Shown: positions 17,735 through 27,512, counted from the first letter of the stretch. The stretch is DNA of 64,000 bases from Xenophilus sp. AP218F (GCA_002213445.1 NJIE01000024.1:119713-183712); one strand, 5' to 3'. The notes: generated from the letters alone by a model not told the origin. Program-made: numbers and translations.

Positions 17735-19480
17735 TCAGAAGGCCAGGCCCAGGCTCAGGTTCCAGCGTATCTTGCCGTCCTTTTCCGCCTTGGCCACATC
17801 GAAAGACAGCGGCGCCACCGGGCTCATCCAGCGCACGCCGACGCCGTTGGAGCGCTCCGCCTGGTAGTTCGCCCAGCCGTCGGCGGCGTTGCCGGCGTCG
17901 GTGAACAGCGCGAGATACCAGTCCGGCTTGATCGGGATCTGGTATTCCAGGCTGCCGGTGGCCACCACATTGCCGCCCAGCACCGAGCCGTTGGGGCCGG
18001 GCAAGCCCAGGCTCTGGTATTCGTAACCGCGCACGCTGTTGGCGCCGCCGGCGCGAAAGCGCAGGGCGCTGGGCACGTCGTTCAGGTTTTGCGCCCATAC
18101 CTGCCCCAGCTCCAGACGGCCGACGAAGGTGCCGTACTTGGGGAAAGGCGACCAGTACGCCACCGCCCGGGCGTAGCCGCGCACCAGCGAAGTGGAAGAG
18201 CCGAGTACGCCCAGCGTGCCGGACAGGCGGGTATCCAGCAGATAACCGTTGCGCGGCCGCATCAGGTCGTCCACCGCCCGCTGCGTCCAGCCGTAAACCA
18301 GCTGGGTGACGTGGGTGTTGCGCGACTCGAGGCCGCCGGCCTCTTCTCGCTCCATCAGGTACTCCACCCCCAGCCGCGCCTCGATGTTGCCGCGGGTGCG
18401 GATGCGCCAGGCGCCGGCGTCCAGCGTGTCGGTCTTCACGCCCTGGATGTTTTCCGATTTGAAGGAGCTGGTGATCGAGTGCGAGTAGCCGTCGGCCGCG
18501 CGCGGGAAGCCCAGGCCGAACGCCACCGACTGCTTGTCGCGCTGCCAGTCGATCAGCGTGGAGCCGGTGAAGCCGCGCTTGAAGATGTTGTAGTGGTCGT
18601 AGCCCAGCCGCACGCCGGGGCCGAGGTCGGAATCATAGGTCAGGCCCAGCTCCAGCTTCTGCCGCGCCAACTCCACCACGTCCACGTCCACCGGCGCGCG
18701 GTTGCCGTCGATATGCTCCAGATCCGGGCTGACGATGACCGAGGAGAAATACGGCGACTGCTCCAGCGCCGCCTGGTAGTCGAGCAGCTTCTGCTGCCGG
18801 TAGGGCGAGCCGGGCTGGAAGTCGGCCAGCCCCTTGGCCAGCGATTCCGGATAGCGCCGCATGCCCTTGACGGTGATGTCGCCGAAGGCGATGCGCGGGC
18901 CGCTGTCCAGCGTCACAGTCAGCTCGGCCTTGCCGCTGGCCGGGTCGATCCGGGCTTCGCTCCTGGCGATGCGCGCCTTGGGGTAGCGGTCCACCATCAG
19001 GCTGCGCAGCACCGCGCGCTTGCCGGCGTCCCACTCGCTTTGCCGGTAAGGCGCGCCGATCGGCAAGGTCCACAGCTCCAGCGCCTTGGCCATGCGCTGC
19101 TGGAAGTCGTCGTCGGCGCGAATCTCGCCCTCCAGCCGGAGGGTCACGTCGTCCACCAGCACCGGCTGGCCGGGCTTGACCGTCACCTTGTATTGCCGCT
19201 CGCCGGTCTTCTCCACCGTCACCTGCGCCTGGAAATAGCCTTCGGTTTCCAGCAGGGCGCGGGCGTCTTCCGGCGCGCTGCGCAACAGCGCCTCCAGCAG
19301 GCCGGCATCGGCGTCGGCCTCCTGCTGCTGGGTGATCAAATCCAGATTGTCCTGCAACAGACTGGCCAGACCCGCCGGCGCGTCGATGCTGACGGTGTAG
19401 GCGGCCTGCGCCAGCGCCGGCAGCGCCAGCAATAGCGCGGCCAAACCGCTGCGACGAAAAGAATGGGGGCGACAACTCAT
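17735..19480 (-). CDS. tamA: Outer-membrane translocation protein TamA (BamA family)
   Basis: TamA is an Omp85-family barrel that cooperates with TamB. From the ATG at 19480 the protein has 581 residues. It starts with a signal peptide (cleavage near ALAQAA), then POTRA domains (to about residue 270), then the barrel with the conserved RAGGANSVRGYEYQSLG lid-loop motif and a C-terminal strand ending in LSLGLAF. A TTG start at 19516 is possible, but the signal peptide fits the ATG. It is the first gene of tamA-tamB. Confidence 0.95.
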   Translation of the reverse strand: MSCRPHSFRRSGLAALLLALPALAQAAYTVSIDAPAGLASLLQDNLDLITQQQEADADAGLLEALLRSAPEDARALLETEGYFQAQVTVEKTGERQYKVTVKPGQPVLVDDVTLRLEGEIRADDDFQQRMAKALELWTLPIGAPYRQSEWDAGKRAVLRSLMVDRYPKARIARSEARIDPASGKAELTVTLDSGPRIAFGDITVKGMRRYPESLAKGLADFQPGSPYRQQKLLDYQAALEQSPYFSSVIVSPDLEHIDGNRAPVDVDVVELARQKLELGLTYDSDLGPGVRLGYDHYNIFKRGFTGSTLIDWQRDKQSVAFGLGFPRAADGYSHSITSSFKSENIQGVKTDTLDAGAWRIRTRGNIEARLGVEYLMEREEAGGLESRNTHVTQLVYGWTQRAVDDLMRPRNGYLLDTRLSGTLGVLGSSTSLVRGYARAVAYWSPFPKYGTFVGRLELGQVWAQNLNDVPSALRFRAGGANSVRGYEYQSLGLPGPNGSVLGGNVVATGSLEYQIPIKPDWYLALFTDAGNAADGWANYQAERSNGVGVRWMSPVAPLSFDVAKAEKDGKIRWNLSLGLAF

Positions 19481-19614
19481 ATGATGGTTCGGTCCAGTGC
19501 TGACGAAGAGCGGCAAGCCGGCGGCGCCAGCGGGAAGCGCGTGATTGAAAACGGGGCCGACCGCGTCCAGCCGGTCGGGTTCGACCGTAAAAATACCAAT
19601 TCATTCCCGAAAAA

Positions 19615-19643
19615 TGTATAGCTTGCTGTCCGAAAATGAAAAT
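19615..19643 (-). promoter_or_regulatory. Possible tamA promoter in an AT-rich patch
   Basis: TATACA at 19615-19620 (minus strand), with TTTTCA about 16 bases upstream, lies in the most AT-rich stretch of this intergenic region. Weak match only. Confidence 0.3.
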
Positions 19644-19757
19644 TTTTGATCAAGACAAACGATATTATGCGCCCGGAATCCGGCGCGCGAACCGAAGATG
19701 GAGATGGTTTACGGCGAAAAGGGCGCAAGCCGGCCCGGCAAGGCCCTCCTCTCCTGC

Positions 19758-20405
19758 CTACTCCCCGGCAAGCCGCGCCGACAATTGCGACATGCTGTCG
19801 AAAGTGGCCGCCGCGCCCGCTTCCGTCAAGCGCCCGGCCGGCATCAGCGCGGCGTAAGCCCACACCGTCATGCCGGCGGCCGCGCCGGCGCGCGTCCCAG
19901 TGGGCGTGTCCTCTATCACCAGGCAACGCGCCGGGGCCGCTCCCAGGCTGCGCGCCGCGTGCAGGAACACATCCGGCGCCGGCTTGGGCGCGGCCACGTC
20001 CGCGGCGCTGAACATCCGCCCGGCAAAACGCGGCAGCAAGCCGGTCAGGCCCAGCGTGGCGCGCATCTTGTCGTGGCTGCCGTTGGAGGCCACGCAGTAA
20101 GGCAGCGGCAAGGCGTCCAGCATCGCCGCCACGCCCGGCACCGCCTGCAACTCCGCCTCCAGCGCCGCCTGGGCGCGGCGGCGGTAATCGGCTTCGAAGC
20201 CCTCCGGCGTCGCCCGGCCCAGCATGGACTCGACCTGCCGCAGGCATTGCGCCATGGACAGGCCGACGAACCGCTCGAACATATCGTCCAGCGTCACCGG
20301 CAGGCCCAGTTCGTTGAGCATGGCGGCGAACACGCCGTTGGTGAGGCGTTCGCTGTCCACCAGCACGCCGTCGCAATCGAAGATGACAAGGTCGAATCGG
20401 GGCAT
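19758..20405 (-). CDS. HAD-superfamily phosphatase (beta-phosphoglucomutase-like)
   Basis: The 215-residue protein carries the HAD motif I FDCDGVLVDS with the nucleophilic and acid/base aspartates. Motif II is the serine/asparagine region VASNGS, motif III is the lysine in APKPAPDVF, and motif IV is LVIEDTPTG. A helical cap follows motif I, as in subfamily IA phosphatases such as 6-phosphogluconate phosphatase and beta-phosphoglucomutase. The substrate cannot be told from sequence. The ATG at 20405 puts motif I at residues 9-18. It lies 277 bases upstream of tamA on the same strand. Confidence 0.88.
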   Translation of the reverse strand: MPRFDLVIFDCDGVLVDSERLTNGVFAAMLNELGLPVTLDDMFERFVGLSMAQCLRQVESMLGRATPEGFEADYRRRAQAALEAELQAVPGVAAMLDALPLPYCVASNGSHDKMRATLGLTGLLPRFAGRMFSAADVAAPKPAPDVFLHAARSLGAAPARCLVIEDTPTGTRAGAAAGMTVWAYAALMPAGRLTEAGAAATFDSMSQLSARLAGE

Positions 20406-20586
20406 ATGACGCTTTCGTTCGGAAAACCAGATTATTCCACGGGCATTTGAAGGGCAGAAGCCCCCTGCCGACGCGCCGGCCATGGCTGCGGCGGGCCATG
20501 CGCGGCTCCGGCGTTCACGATCCTCGGTTTCGCGCGTCCGAAGCGGGGTGGGCGCACATGTCGCCAGACCACGAAAGAGAGAAACC

Positions 20587-20982
20587 ATGAAATTGCCGAA
20601 CGCCGTTCTGCTGGCCTGCGCGCTAGGCGCAAGCCAGATCTCGTTGGCCGACAAGGTATGGAACGCCAACCCCAACAACGACATCAACAACTGGATCAGC
20701 GGCATGTACGCCAATATCGACGGGTCGTTGGGCGGCATCCTCGGCGCTTGCGCGGCCGATGACGCGGCCAACTGCACCGTTACCATCCAGGCCAACCGCG
20801 GGGTCCACGCCAGCGCCAGCGACGCCTCGCAGCACTTCACCGTGCGGCTGGCCGGCCCGGACGCCCCGTACGGTGCCTGCCACATCTACCCGAAAAATCC
20901 GGCCGCGACGGGCGACAAGCGGCTGCGGGGCGCCAGTTGCTACGACCTGAACCACCAGGCCACATATTACAAGCTCAACTAA
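20587..20982 (+). CDS. Small secreted protein, function unknown
   Basis: The 131-residue protein has a clear signal peptide (MKLPNAVLLACALGASQISLA, cleavage before DKVWN). The mature part has four cysteines, enough for two disulfides, and is rich in Asn, Asp and Ala with little Lys. I recognise no domain. A strong AAAGAGAG ribosome site precedes the ATG, and a terminator follows closely, so it is a stand-alone unit divergent from the HAD gene. Likely periplasmic or extracellular. Confidence 0.7.
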   Translation: MKLPNAVLLACALGASQISLADKVWNANPNNDINNWISGMYANIDGSLGGILGACAADDAANCTVTIQANRGVHASASDASQHFTVRLAGPDAPYGACHIYPKNPAATGDKRLRGASCYDLNHQATYYKLN

Positions 20983-21013
20983 GGCGAACGCGGTCCACAG
21001 CCGCGCCAAACAA

Positions 21014-21042
21014 AAAGGGCAAGCCGCCAGGCTTGCCCTTTC
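21014..21042. terminator. Bidirectional terminator
   Basis: AAAGGGCAAGCC and GGCTTGCCCTTT pair around a short loop, with a T-rich tail on both strands. It separates the secreted-protein gene from lpdA. Confidence 0.85.
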
Positions 21043-21085
21043 TTCGTCCGGCGGCGATCCATGCGGCGCGCCGACCAGACCATGC

Positions 21086-22879
21086 TTACTTCTTGCGCTG
21101 CGGCGGCAGGTCGGTACACGTGCCGTGCGCCACCTCCGCCGCCATGCCGATGGACTCGCCCATGGTCGGGTGCGGGTGGATGGTCTTGCCGATATCGGTC
21201 GCGTCGCAACCCATCTCGATGGCCAGGCACACTTCGCCGATCATGTCGCCGGCGTGCGGGCCGACAATGCCGCCGCCGATGATCTGATGCGATTCGGCGT
21301 CGAAGATCAGCTTGGTGAAGCCCTCGTCGCGGCCGTTGGCGATGGCGCGGCCGGAAGCGGCGAACGGGAACACGCCCTTCTCGATCTTCAGGCCCTGCTT
21401 CTTGGCTTCGTCTTCGGTCACGCCCACCCAGGCCACTTCCGGGTCGGTGTAGGCCACGCCCGGAATCACGCGGGCGTCGAAGTAGGACTTCATGCCGGCG
21501 CAGTTTTCCGCCGCCACGTGGCCTTCATGCACGCCCTTATGCGCCAGCATCGGCTGGCCGACGATGTCGCCGATGGCGTAGATGTGCGGCACATTGGTGC
21601 GCTGCTGCTTGTCCACCGGGATGAAGCCGCGGTCGGTCACCGTGATGCCGGCTTTTTCCGCGCTCAGGAGCGCGCCGTTGGGGGCGCGGCCGGTCGCGTA
21701 CAGCACCAGGTCGTAGCGCTGCGGCTCCTTCGGGGCGCTCGCGCCTTCGAAGGTCACCCACACGCCGTCTTCCTTCGGCTCGATGGCCACGGTCTTGGTA
21801 TTGAGCATGATGTTGTCGAAGCGGTGCGCGTTCCACTTCTGCCACACCTTGACCAGGTCGCGGTCCGCGCCCTGCATCAGGCCGTCCATCATTTCCACCA
21901 CGTCCAGGCGCGCGCCCAGCGTGGAGTAGACGGTGCCCATTTCCAGGCCGATGATGCCGCCGCCGATGATCAGCATGCGGTCGGCCACGCCCTTGAGCTG
22001 CAGCGCGCCGGTGGAGTCCACCACGCGCGGATCGTTCGGGATGAACGGCAGCTTCACCACGCGGGAGCCGGCGGCGATGATGGCGTTCTTGAACTTGACG
22101 ATCTTGCGCTGGCCGTTCTGCTCGCGGCCCTGGCCTTCGGTCAGGTGCACTTCGATATGGTGCGGATCGAGGAACTGGCCGTTGCCGCGCACGATTTCCA
22201 CCTTGCGCGCCTTGGCCATGCCGGCGAGGCCGCCGGTCAGCTTGGCGATCACTTTTTCCTTGTAGCCGCGCAGCATGTCGATATCGACTTCCGGCTTGCC
22301 GAACTTGATGCCGTTGGCGGCCAGGTGGCTCACTTCGTCGATCACCGCCGCGTTGTGCAGCAGCGCCTTGGACGGGATGCAACCCACGTTCAGGCACACG
22401 CCGCCCAGCGTGGAATAACGCTCGACGATCACCACCTTCAGGCCGAGGTCGGCCGCGCGGAAGGCGGCGGAGTAACCGCCGGGGCCGCCGCCGAGCACCA
22501 TCACGTCGCACTCGATGTCGGCGCCGCCGCTATGGCTGGCCGCTTGCGGCGCGGCTTGCGGCAGGCTGCCTTGCGGCGCGCTGGCGCTGGCCACCGCGGC
22601 GGGGGCCAGCGTCGGAGCCGGAGCCGCGGCGGCTGCGCCGGCGGCTTCGATGACGACGACCACGTCGCCTTCGGACACTTTGCCGCCTACGGCGACTTTG
22701 ACTTCCTTCACCGTGCCGGCGGCTTCAGCCGGCACTTCCATGGTGGCCTTGTCGGTTTCCAGCGTGATCAGACTGTCGTCTTTCGCGATCACGTCGCCCG
22801 GCTTGACGAAAACTTCGATCACGTCCACGTTGCTGTGGCCGCCGATGTCCGGGACTTTCAATTCAATCAGATTGCTCAT
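21086..22879 (-). CDS. lpdA: Dihydrolipoamide dehydrogenase (E3) with N-terminal lipoyl domain
   Basis: E3 reoxidises dihydrolipoamide in the pyruvate dehydrogenase complex. The 597-residue protein has an N-terminal lipoyl domain (about 1-75, [10 protein letters not shown] with the lipoylated Lys), an Ala/Pro linker, then the flavoprotein. The flavoprotein shows [11 protein letters not shown] for FAD, the redox pair in [23 protein letters not shown] for NAD, and HPHPTMGE with the active-site His and Glu. A lipoyl-bearing E3 is typical of Neisseria and relatives. The ATG at 22879 starts the lipoyl domain; a longer frame upstream covers intergenic palindromes and is not used. It is the last gene of aceE-aceF-lpdA. 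Confidence 0.96.
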   Translation of the reverse strand: MSNLIELKVPDIGGHSNVDVIEVFVKPGDVIAKDDSLITLETDKATMEVPAEAAGTVKEVKVAVGGKVSEGDVVVVIEAAGAAAAAPAPTLAPAAVASASAPQGSLPQAAPQAASHSGGADIECDVMVLGGGPGGYSAAFRAADLGLKVVIVERYSTLGGVCLNVGCIPSKALLHNAAVIDEVSHLAANGIKFGKPEVDIDMLRGYKEKVIAKLTGGLAGMAKARKVEIVRGNGQFLDPHHIEVHLTEGQGREQNGQRKIVKFKNAIIAAGSRVVKLPFIPNDPRVVDSTGALQLKGVADRMLIIGGGIIGLEMGTVYSTLGARLDVVEMMDGLMQGADRDLVKVWQKWNAHRFDNIMLNTKTVAIEPKEDGVWVTFEGASAPKEPQRYDLVLYATGRAPNGALLSAEKAGITVTDRGFIPVDKQQRTNVPHIYAIGDIVGQPMLAHKGVHEGHVAAENCAGMKSYFDARVIPGVAYTDPEVAWVGVTEDEAKKQGLKIEKGVFPFAASGRAIANGRDEGFTKLIFDAESHQIIGGGIVGPHAGDMIGEVCLAIEMGCDATDIGKTIHPHPTMGESIGMAAEVAHGTCTDLPPQRKK

Positions 22880-22891
22880 GGTTTTCCATCC

Positions 22892-22987
22892 GTAGGGCGG
22901 AAGCCCCCGCTTGCCGGGGTGTTCCGCCGTATTGCATGCGGCAAGGAGAAGGCGGAACGCCTCGGCTAGCCGAGGCTTCCGCCCTAC
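22892..22987. repeat. Pair of REP-like palindromes between aceF and lpdA
   Basis: Two imperfect palindromes lie in inverted orientation: 22892-22932 begins with GTAGGGCGGAAG, and 22951-22987 ends in CTTCCGCCCTAC. Each forms a long GC-rich hairpin. The same arrangement recurs between aceE and aceF, which suggests a dispersed repeat family of the REP/BIME kind. Confidence 0.7.
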
Positions 22988-22989
22988 CA

Positions 22990-24603
22990 TCACAGGATCA
23001 GACGGCGTACGTCGGACAACAGCTTGCCCAGGTGCACGGTGAAGCGCGCGGCGGCCGCGCCGTCGATCACGCGGTGATCGAAGGACAGCGACAGCGGGCA
23101 CATCAGGCGCGGCGCGAATTCCTTGCCGTTCCACACCGGCTTGATCTGCGACTTGCAGACGCCGAGGATGGCCACTTCCGGCGCGTTGACGATAGGCGTG
23201 AAGCTGGTGCCGCCGATGCCGCCCAGCGACGAGATGGTGAAGGTCGCCCCCTGCATGTCGGTCGGCTTCAGCTTGCCTTCGCGGGCCAGCTTGGACAGAT
23301 CGGTCAGTTCCTGGGCGATCTGGCGCAGACCCTTCTTGTCGGCGTCCTTGATCACCGGCACCACCAGGCCGTTAGGCGTGTCGGCGGCGAAGCCGATGTG
23401 GTAGTACTGCTTCAGCACCAGATTGTCGCCGTCCAGCGAGCTGTTGAAGGTCGGGAAGGCCTTCAGCGCTTCGGCGGCGGCCTTGATGATGAAGGCCAGC
23501 GGGCTGATCTTCAGGCCGGATTTTTCCCACTCCTTGCCCACGGTCTTGCGGAAGTCTTCCAGCTCGGTGATGTCGCACTCGTCGTTGAACGTGACGTGCG
23601 GGATCATCACCCAGTTGCGCGACAGGTTGGCGCCGGAAATCTTCTGGATGCGGGACAGCGGCTTGGTTTCGATCGGACCGAACTTGGCGAAGTCCACCTT
23701 CGGCCACGGCAGCAGGTCGAGACCGACGCCGGAGCCTGCCGGCGCGGCGGCCTGCGCCAAGCCGGCCGGGTTCTGCAGCACGCCCTTGACGAAGGCTTTG
23801 ACGTCGTCTTCGGTGATGCGGCCCTTGCGGCCGTTGCCCTTGACCTTGCCCAGGTCCACGCCCAGTTCGCGCGCCAGACGGCGCACCGACGGACCGGCGT
23901 GGGCCTTGGAGAAGGCGGCTTCGTCGATGGCGACGGATGCGGCCTGAGCGGCAACCGGGGCGGCGGCGGGAGCCGCTGCAACCGGAGCCGGGGCGGCCGG
24001 GGCAGGAGCCTGCGCGGCGGCTACCGGAGCGGCGGCCACAGCCGCGCCCTCTACCACCACGATCAGATCGCCTTCGCTGACCTTGTCGCCCACCTTGACC
24101 TTGACTTCCACCACGCGGCCGGCGGCGGAGGCCGGCACTTCCATGGTGGCCTTGTCGGTTTCCAGCGTGATCAGGCTGTCGTCGATGGCGATGTCGTCGC
24201 CGACCTTGACGGCCACTTCGATCACGTCGACGCCGTTGTGGCCGCCGATGTCCGGCACGCGGATTTCGCTGCGGCCGGAAGCGGCCGGAGCGGCTGCGGG
24301 CGCGGCGACTGCCGGAGCGGGAGCCGGAACGGCGGCCGCCGGGGCCGGAGCGGACGCGGCCGCGCCCACTTCGATGATGGCGATCACGTCGCCTTCGGAA
24401 ATCTTGCCGCCCACGACGGCTTTCACTTCCTTGACCACGCCGGCGGCTTCAGCCGGCACTTCCATGGTGGCCTTGTCGGTTTCCAGGGTGATCAGGGAGT
24501 CGTCCACGGACACGGTCTGGCCCGGGGCGATGAATACTTCGATGATGTCCACATTGCTGTGCCCGCCGATGTCGGGCACTTTCAGTTCGATCAGATTGCT
24601 CAT
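22990..24603 (-). CDS. aceF: Dihydrolipoamide acetyltransferase (pyruvate dehydrogenase E2)
   Basis: E2 forms the core of the pyruvate dehydrogenase complex and transfers the acetyl group to CoA. The 537-residue protein has two lipoyl domains (about 1-75 and 112-187), each with [10 protein letters not shown], joined by Ala/Pro linkers. A peripheral-subunit-binding domain follows ([14 protein letters not shown]), then the catalytic domain with the active-site DHRVIDG near the C terminus. The ATG at 24603 begins the first lipoyl domain. It sits between aceE and lpdA; the 105-base spacer to aceE holds palindromic repeats and a perfect DnaA-box-like TTATCCACA. Confidence 0.97.
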   Translation of the reverse strand: MSNLIELKVPDIGGHSNVDIIEVFIAPGQTVSVDDSLITLETDKATMEVPAEAAGVVKEVKAVVGGKISEGDVIAIIEVGAAASAPAPAAAVPAPAPAVAAPAAAPAASGRSEIRVPDIGGHNGVDVIEVAVKVGDDIAIDDSLITLETDKATMEVPASAAGRVVEVKVKVGDKVSEGDLIVVVEGAAVAAAPVAAAQAPAPAAPAPVAAAPAAAPVAAQAASVAIDEAAFSKAHAGPSVRRLARELGVDLGKVKGNGRKGRITEDDVKAFVKGVLQNPAGLAQAAAPAGSGVGLDLLPWPKVDFAKFGPIETKPLSRIQKISGANLSRNWVMIPHVTFNDECDITELEDFRKTVGKEWEKSGLKISPLAFIIKAAAEALKAFPTFNSSLDGDNLVLKQYYHIGFAADTPNGLVVPVIKDADKKGLRQIAQELTDLSKLAREGKLKPTDMQGATFTISSLGGIGGTSFTPIVNAPEVAILGVCKSQIKPVWNGKEFAPRLMCPLSLSFDHRVIDGAAAARFTVHLGKLLSDVRRLIL

Positions 24604-24619
24604 GAGCTTTATCCACATC

Positions 24620-24706
24620 GTAAGGCGGAAGCCCCGCAGGAGCCTTCCGCCGTATCTTTGGCTTTACCACGGCGAAAGTCCCGGCAGCCCGGGACTTTCG
24701 CCCTAC
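24620..24706. repeat. Pair of REP-like palindromes between aceE and aceF
   Basis: Two palindromes face each other: 24620-24653 (starts GTAAGGCGGAAG) and 24670-24706 (ends TTTCGCCCTAC). They share ends and layout with the pair between aceF and lpdA, although the loop-side sequences differ. Confidence 0.68.
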
Positions 24707-24708
24707 CC

Positions 24709-27372
24709 TTACACCTTCCAGCTCGCCAGCTTGTCGGCCTTGATGCCGTACTTGGCGATGGCCTCGGCCACCTTGGCGGCGTCGATCTTGCCGTCGCGAG
24801 CCAGAGCCGACAGGGCGGCCACGGCCACGTGGTAGCGGTCCACTTCGAAGAAGGAACGCAGGTTGGCGCGGCTGTCCGAACGACCGAAGCCGTCGGTGCC
24901 CAGCACCACGTAGCGGCCCGGAACGTATTCGCGGATCTGGTCGGCGTAGTTGCGGATGTAGTCGGTAGCTGCCACCACCGGGCCCTGACGGCCGGCCAGC
25001 TGCTGCTCGACGTAGGACTGGCGCTGTTCGCCCACCGGGTTGAGCAGGTTGTGGCGGGCGGCGTCCATGCCGTCGCGACGCAGTTCGTTGAACGAGGTCA
25101 CGCTCCAGATGTCGGCGGCAATGCCGAAGTCGGCTTGCAGCAGTTCGGCCGCGGCCATCACTTCGCGCAGGATGGTGCCGGAGCCCATCAGTTGCACCTT
25201 GACCGGGGCAGAGCCGCCGTCCTTGAGCAGGTACATGCCCTTCAGGATGCCGGCTTCCGCGCCTGCCGGCATCGCCGGGTGCGGGTAGTTCTCGTTCATC
25301 AGCGTCAGGTAGTAGAACACGTCCTGCTGCTCGACGAACATGCGGCGCAGACCGTCCTGAACGATCACGGCCAGCTCGTAGGCGAAGGTCGGGTCGTAGC
25401 TGATGCAGTTCGGGATCAGGCCGGCCTGGATGTGGCTGTGGCCGTCTTCGTGCTGCAGGCCTTCGCCGTTCAGCGTGGTGCGGCCGGCGGTGCCGCCCAG
25501 CAGGAAGCCGCGGGCGCGCATGTCGCCGGCAGCCCAGGCGAGGTCGCCGATGCGCTGGAAGCCGAACATCGAGTAGTAGATGTAGAACGGAATCATCGGC
25601 TGGCTGCTGTTGGCGTAGCTGGTCGCGGCGGCGATCCAGTCAGCCATGGCGCCCGGCTCGTTGATGCCTTCCTGCAGTATCTGGCCGTCCTTGGATTCCT
25701 TGTAGAACATCAGCTGGTCGGCGTCCTGCGGCACGTAGTTCTGACCCTGGGTGGACCAGATGCCGTACTGGCGGAACATGCCTTCCATGCCGAAGGTGCG
25801 GGATTCGTCCGGCACGATGGGCACGATGCGCTTGCCGATGTTCTTGTCCTTGAGCAGGGTGCCCAGCATGCGCACGAAGGCCATGGTGGTCGAGTACTCG
25901 CGCTCGCCGGACGATTGCAGCTGGCCGTCGAATACCGACAGCGGCGGCACTTCCAGCACGGTATTCACCGGTTTGCGGGCCGGCAGGTAGCCGCCGAGCT
26001 GGGCGCGGCGTTCGCGCATGTACTTCATTTCCGGGCTGTCTTCCGGCGGCAGGTAGTACGGCACCTTGGCCAGATCTTCGTCGGACACCGGGATGCCGAA
26101 GCGGTCGCGGAATTTGCGCAGGCTTTCCAGGTCCATCTTCTTGGCCTGGTGAGCGATGTTCATCGCCTCGCCGGACGCGCCCATGCCGTAGCCCTTGATG
26201 GTCTTGGCCAGGATCACGGTCGGACGGCCGTTGGCGTTGTGGGTGGCTTCGTGGTAGGCCGCGTACACCTTGTGCGGGTCGTGGCCGCCGCGGTTGAGGT
26301 TCCAGATCTCCTCGTCGGACATGTTGGCCACCATTTCGCGCAGCTCCGGGTACTTGCCGAAGAAGTGTTCGCGAACGTAAGCGCCGTCCTTGGATTTGAA
26401 GGTCTGGTAGTCGCCGTCGACGCACTCGTCCATGCGCTTCTTGAGCAGGCCCTTGGTGTCCATGGCCAGCAGCGGGTCCCAACGCGAGCCCCAGATCACT
26501 TTCAGCACGTTCCAGCCGGAACCGCGGAAGTCGCCTTCCAGTTCCTGGATGATCTTGCCGTTGCCGCGCACCGGGCCGTCCAGACGCTGCAGGTTGCAGT
26601 TGATCACGAACACCAGGTTGTCCAGGCCTTCGCGAGCGGCCATGGCGATGGCGCCCAGCGATTCCGGCTCGTCCATTTCGCCGTCGCCGCAGAAGCACCA
26701 CACCTTGCGGCCGTGGGTCTTGGCCAGGCCGCGGCTTTCCAGATACTTCAGGAAGCGGGCTTGGTAGATGGCCATCAGCGGGCCGAGGCCCATCGATACG
26801 GTCGGGAACTGCCAGAAGTCTTCCTTCAGCCACGGGTGCGGGTAGGAAGGCAGGCCGTTGCCGTCCACTTCCTGGCGGAAGCTGTCCAGCTGCTCGGCGG
26901 TCAGGCGGCCTTCCATGAAGGCGCGGGCGTACACGCCCGGGGCGATGTGGCCCTGGAAGTAGATCAGATCGCCGTCCTGCTCGTCGTTCTGGGCGCGCCA
27001 GAAGTGGTTGAAGCCGACGTCGTAGAGGGTGGCGGAGGACTGGAAGGACGCGATGTGGCCGCCCAGCTCCAGATCCTTCTTGCCGGCGCGCAGCACGATG
27101 GCGGCGGCGTTCCAGCGGTTGATCGAGCGGATGCGGTGCTCCATCTCGTGGTTACCCGGCGACTTGGTCTCTTTGCCGACCGGGATGGTGTTCTGATAGG
27201 CGGTGGTCGCGTCGAACGGCAGGTGGGCGCCGCGGCGGCGGGTGCGCTCAACCAGCTTCTCAAGCAGGTAATGCGCGCGCTCCGGGCCTTCGCTATCCAG
27301 CACCGACTCCAGCGCTTCAGTCCACTCCTGGGTTTCCAACGGATCGATATCGTCAGGGAAAGTTGCAGCCAT
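24709..27372 (-). CDS. aceE: Pyruvate dehydrogenase E1 component
   Basis: This is the homodimeric E1 that decarboxylates pyruvate with thiamine diphosphate. The 887-residue length is typical of the single-chain AceE type. The thiamine-diphosphate motif GDGEMDEPESLG is present, with NCNLQRLDG about 30 residues later. The N terminus carries the DIDPLETQEWTEALE segment that docks on E2. It is the first gene of aceE-aceF-lpdA, with a promoter and a perfect inverted repeat upstream. Confidence 0.97.
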   Translation of the reverse strand: MAATFPDDIDPLETQEWTEALESVLDSEGPERAHYLLEKLVERTRRRGAHLPFDATTAYQNTIPVGKETKSPGNHEMEHRIRSINRWNAAAIVLRAGKKDLELGGHIASFQSSATLYDVGFNHFWRAQNDEQDGDLIYFQGHIAPGVYARAFMEGRLTAEQLDSFRQEVDGNGLPSYPHPWLKEDFWQFPTVSMGLGPLMAIYQARFLKYLESRGLAKTHGRKVWCFCGDGEMDEPESLGAIAMAAREGLDNLVFVINCNLQRLDGPVRGNGKIIQELEGDFRGSGWNVLKVIWGSRWDPLLAMDTKGLLKKRMDECVDGDYQTFKSKDGAYVREHFFGKYPELREMVANMSDEEIWNLNRGGHDPHKVYAAYHEATHNANGRPTVILAKTIKGYGMGASGEAMNIAHQAKKMDLESLRKFRDRFGIPVSDEDLAKVPYYLPPEDSPEMKYMRERRAQLGGYLPARKPVNTVLEVPPLSVFDGQLQSSGEREYSTTMAFVRMLGTLLKDKNIGKRIVPIVPDESRTFGMEGMFRQYGIWSTQGQNYVPQDADQLMFYKESKDGQILQEGINEPGAMADWIAAATSYANSSQPMIPFYIYYSMFGFQRIGDLAWAAGDMRARGFLLGGTAGRTTLNGEGLQHEDGHSHIQAGLIPNCISYDPTFAYELAVIVQDGLRRMFVEQQDVFYYLTLMNENYPHPAMPAGAEAGILKGMYLLKDGGSAPVKVQLMGSGTILREVMAAAELLQADFGIAADIWSVTSFNELRRDGMDAARHNLLNPVGEQRQSYVEQQLAGRQGPVVAATDYIRNYADQIREYVPGRYVVLGTDGFGRSDSRANLRSFFEVDRYHVAVAALSALARDGKIDAAKVAEAIAKYGIKADKLASWKV

Positions 27373-27468
27373 CTCTGGTCCTCACAGCGGGTGACTGCGG
27401 GGACCGTTGCGTATGCCGTCCCCGCGTTTATGCGTCGGTCTGCGGTGCAGACCTTATTTAGAATCGCG

Positions 27469-27512
27469 ATTATAAACGAACAGATTCGCAAATAAAAATG
27501 TTCATTTGCGAA
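27469..27512 (-). promoter_or_regulatory. aceE promoter with overlapping inverted-repeat operator
   Basis: A consensus TATAAT -10 box (27469-27474, minus strand) has a poor -35. A perfect inverted repeat, TTCGCAAAT-N10-ATTTGCGAA (27485-27512), overlaps the -35 region. It does not resemble the enterobacterial PdhR site, so the regulator is unknown. The rest of the spacer to the protease gene, up to 27667, shows no gene. Confidence 0.6.

Noticed and set aside
22936..27495. A 1519-codon open frame on the plus strand
   Set aside because: It is antisense to aceF and aceE in the frame that stays open because of GC-rich third positions; its composition (many His, Arg, Gly, Val) is that of a shadow frame.
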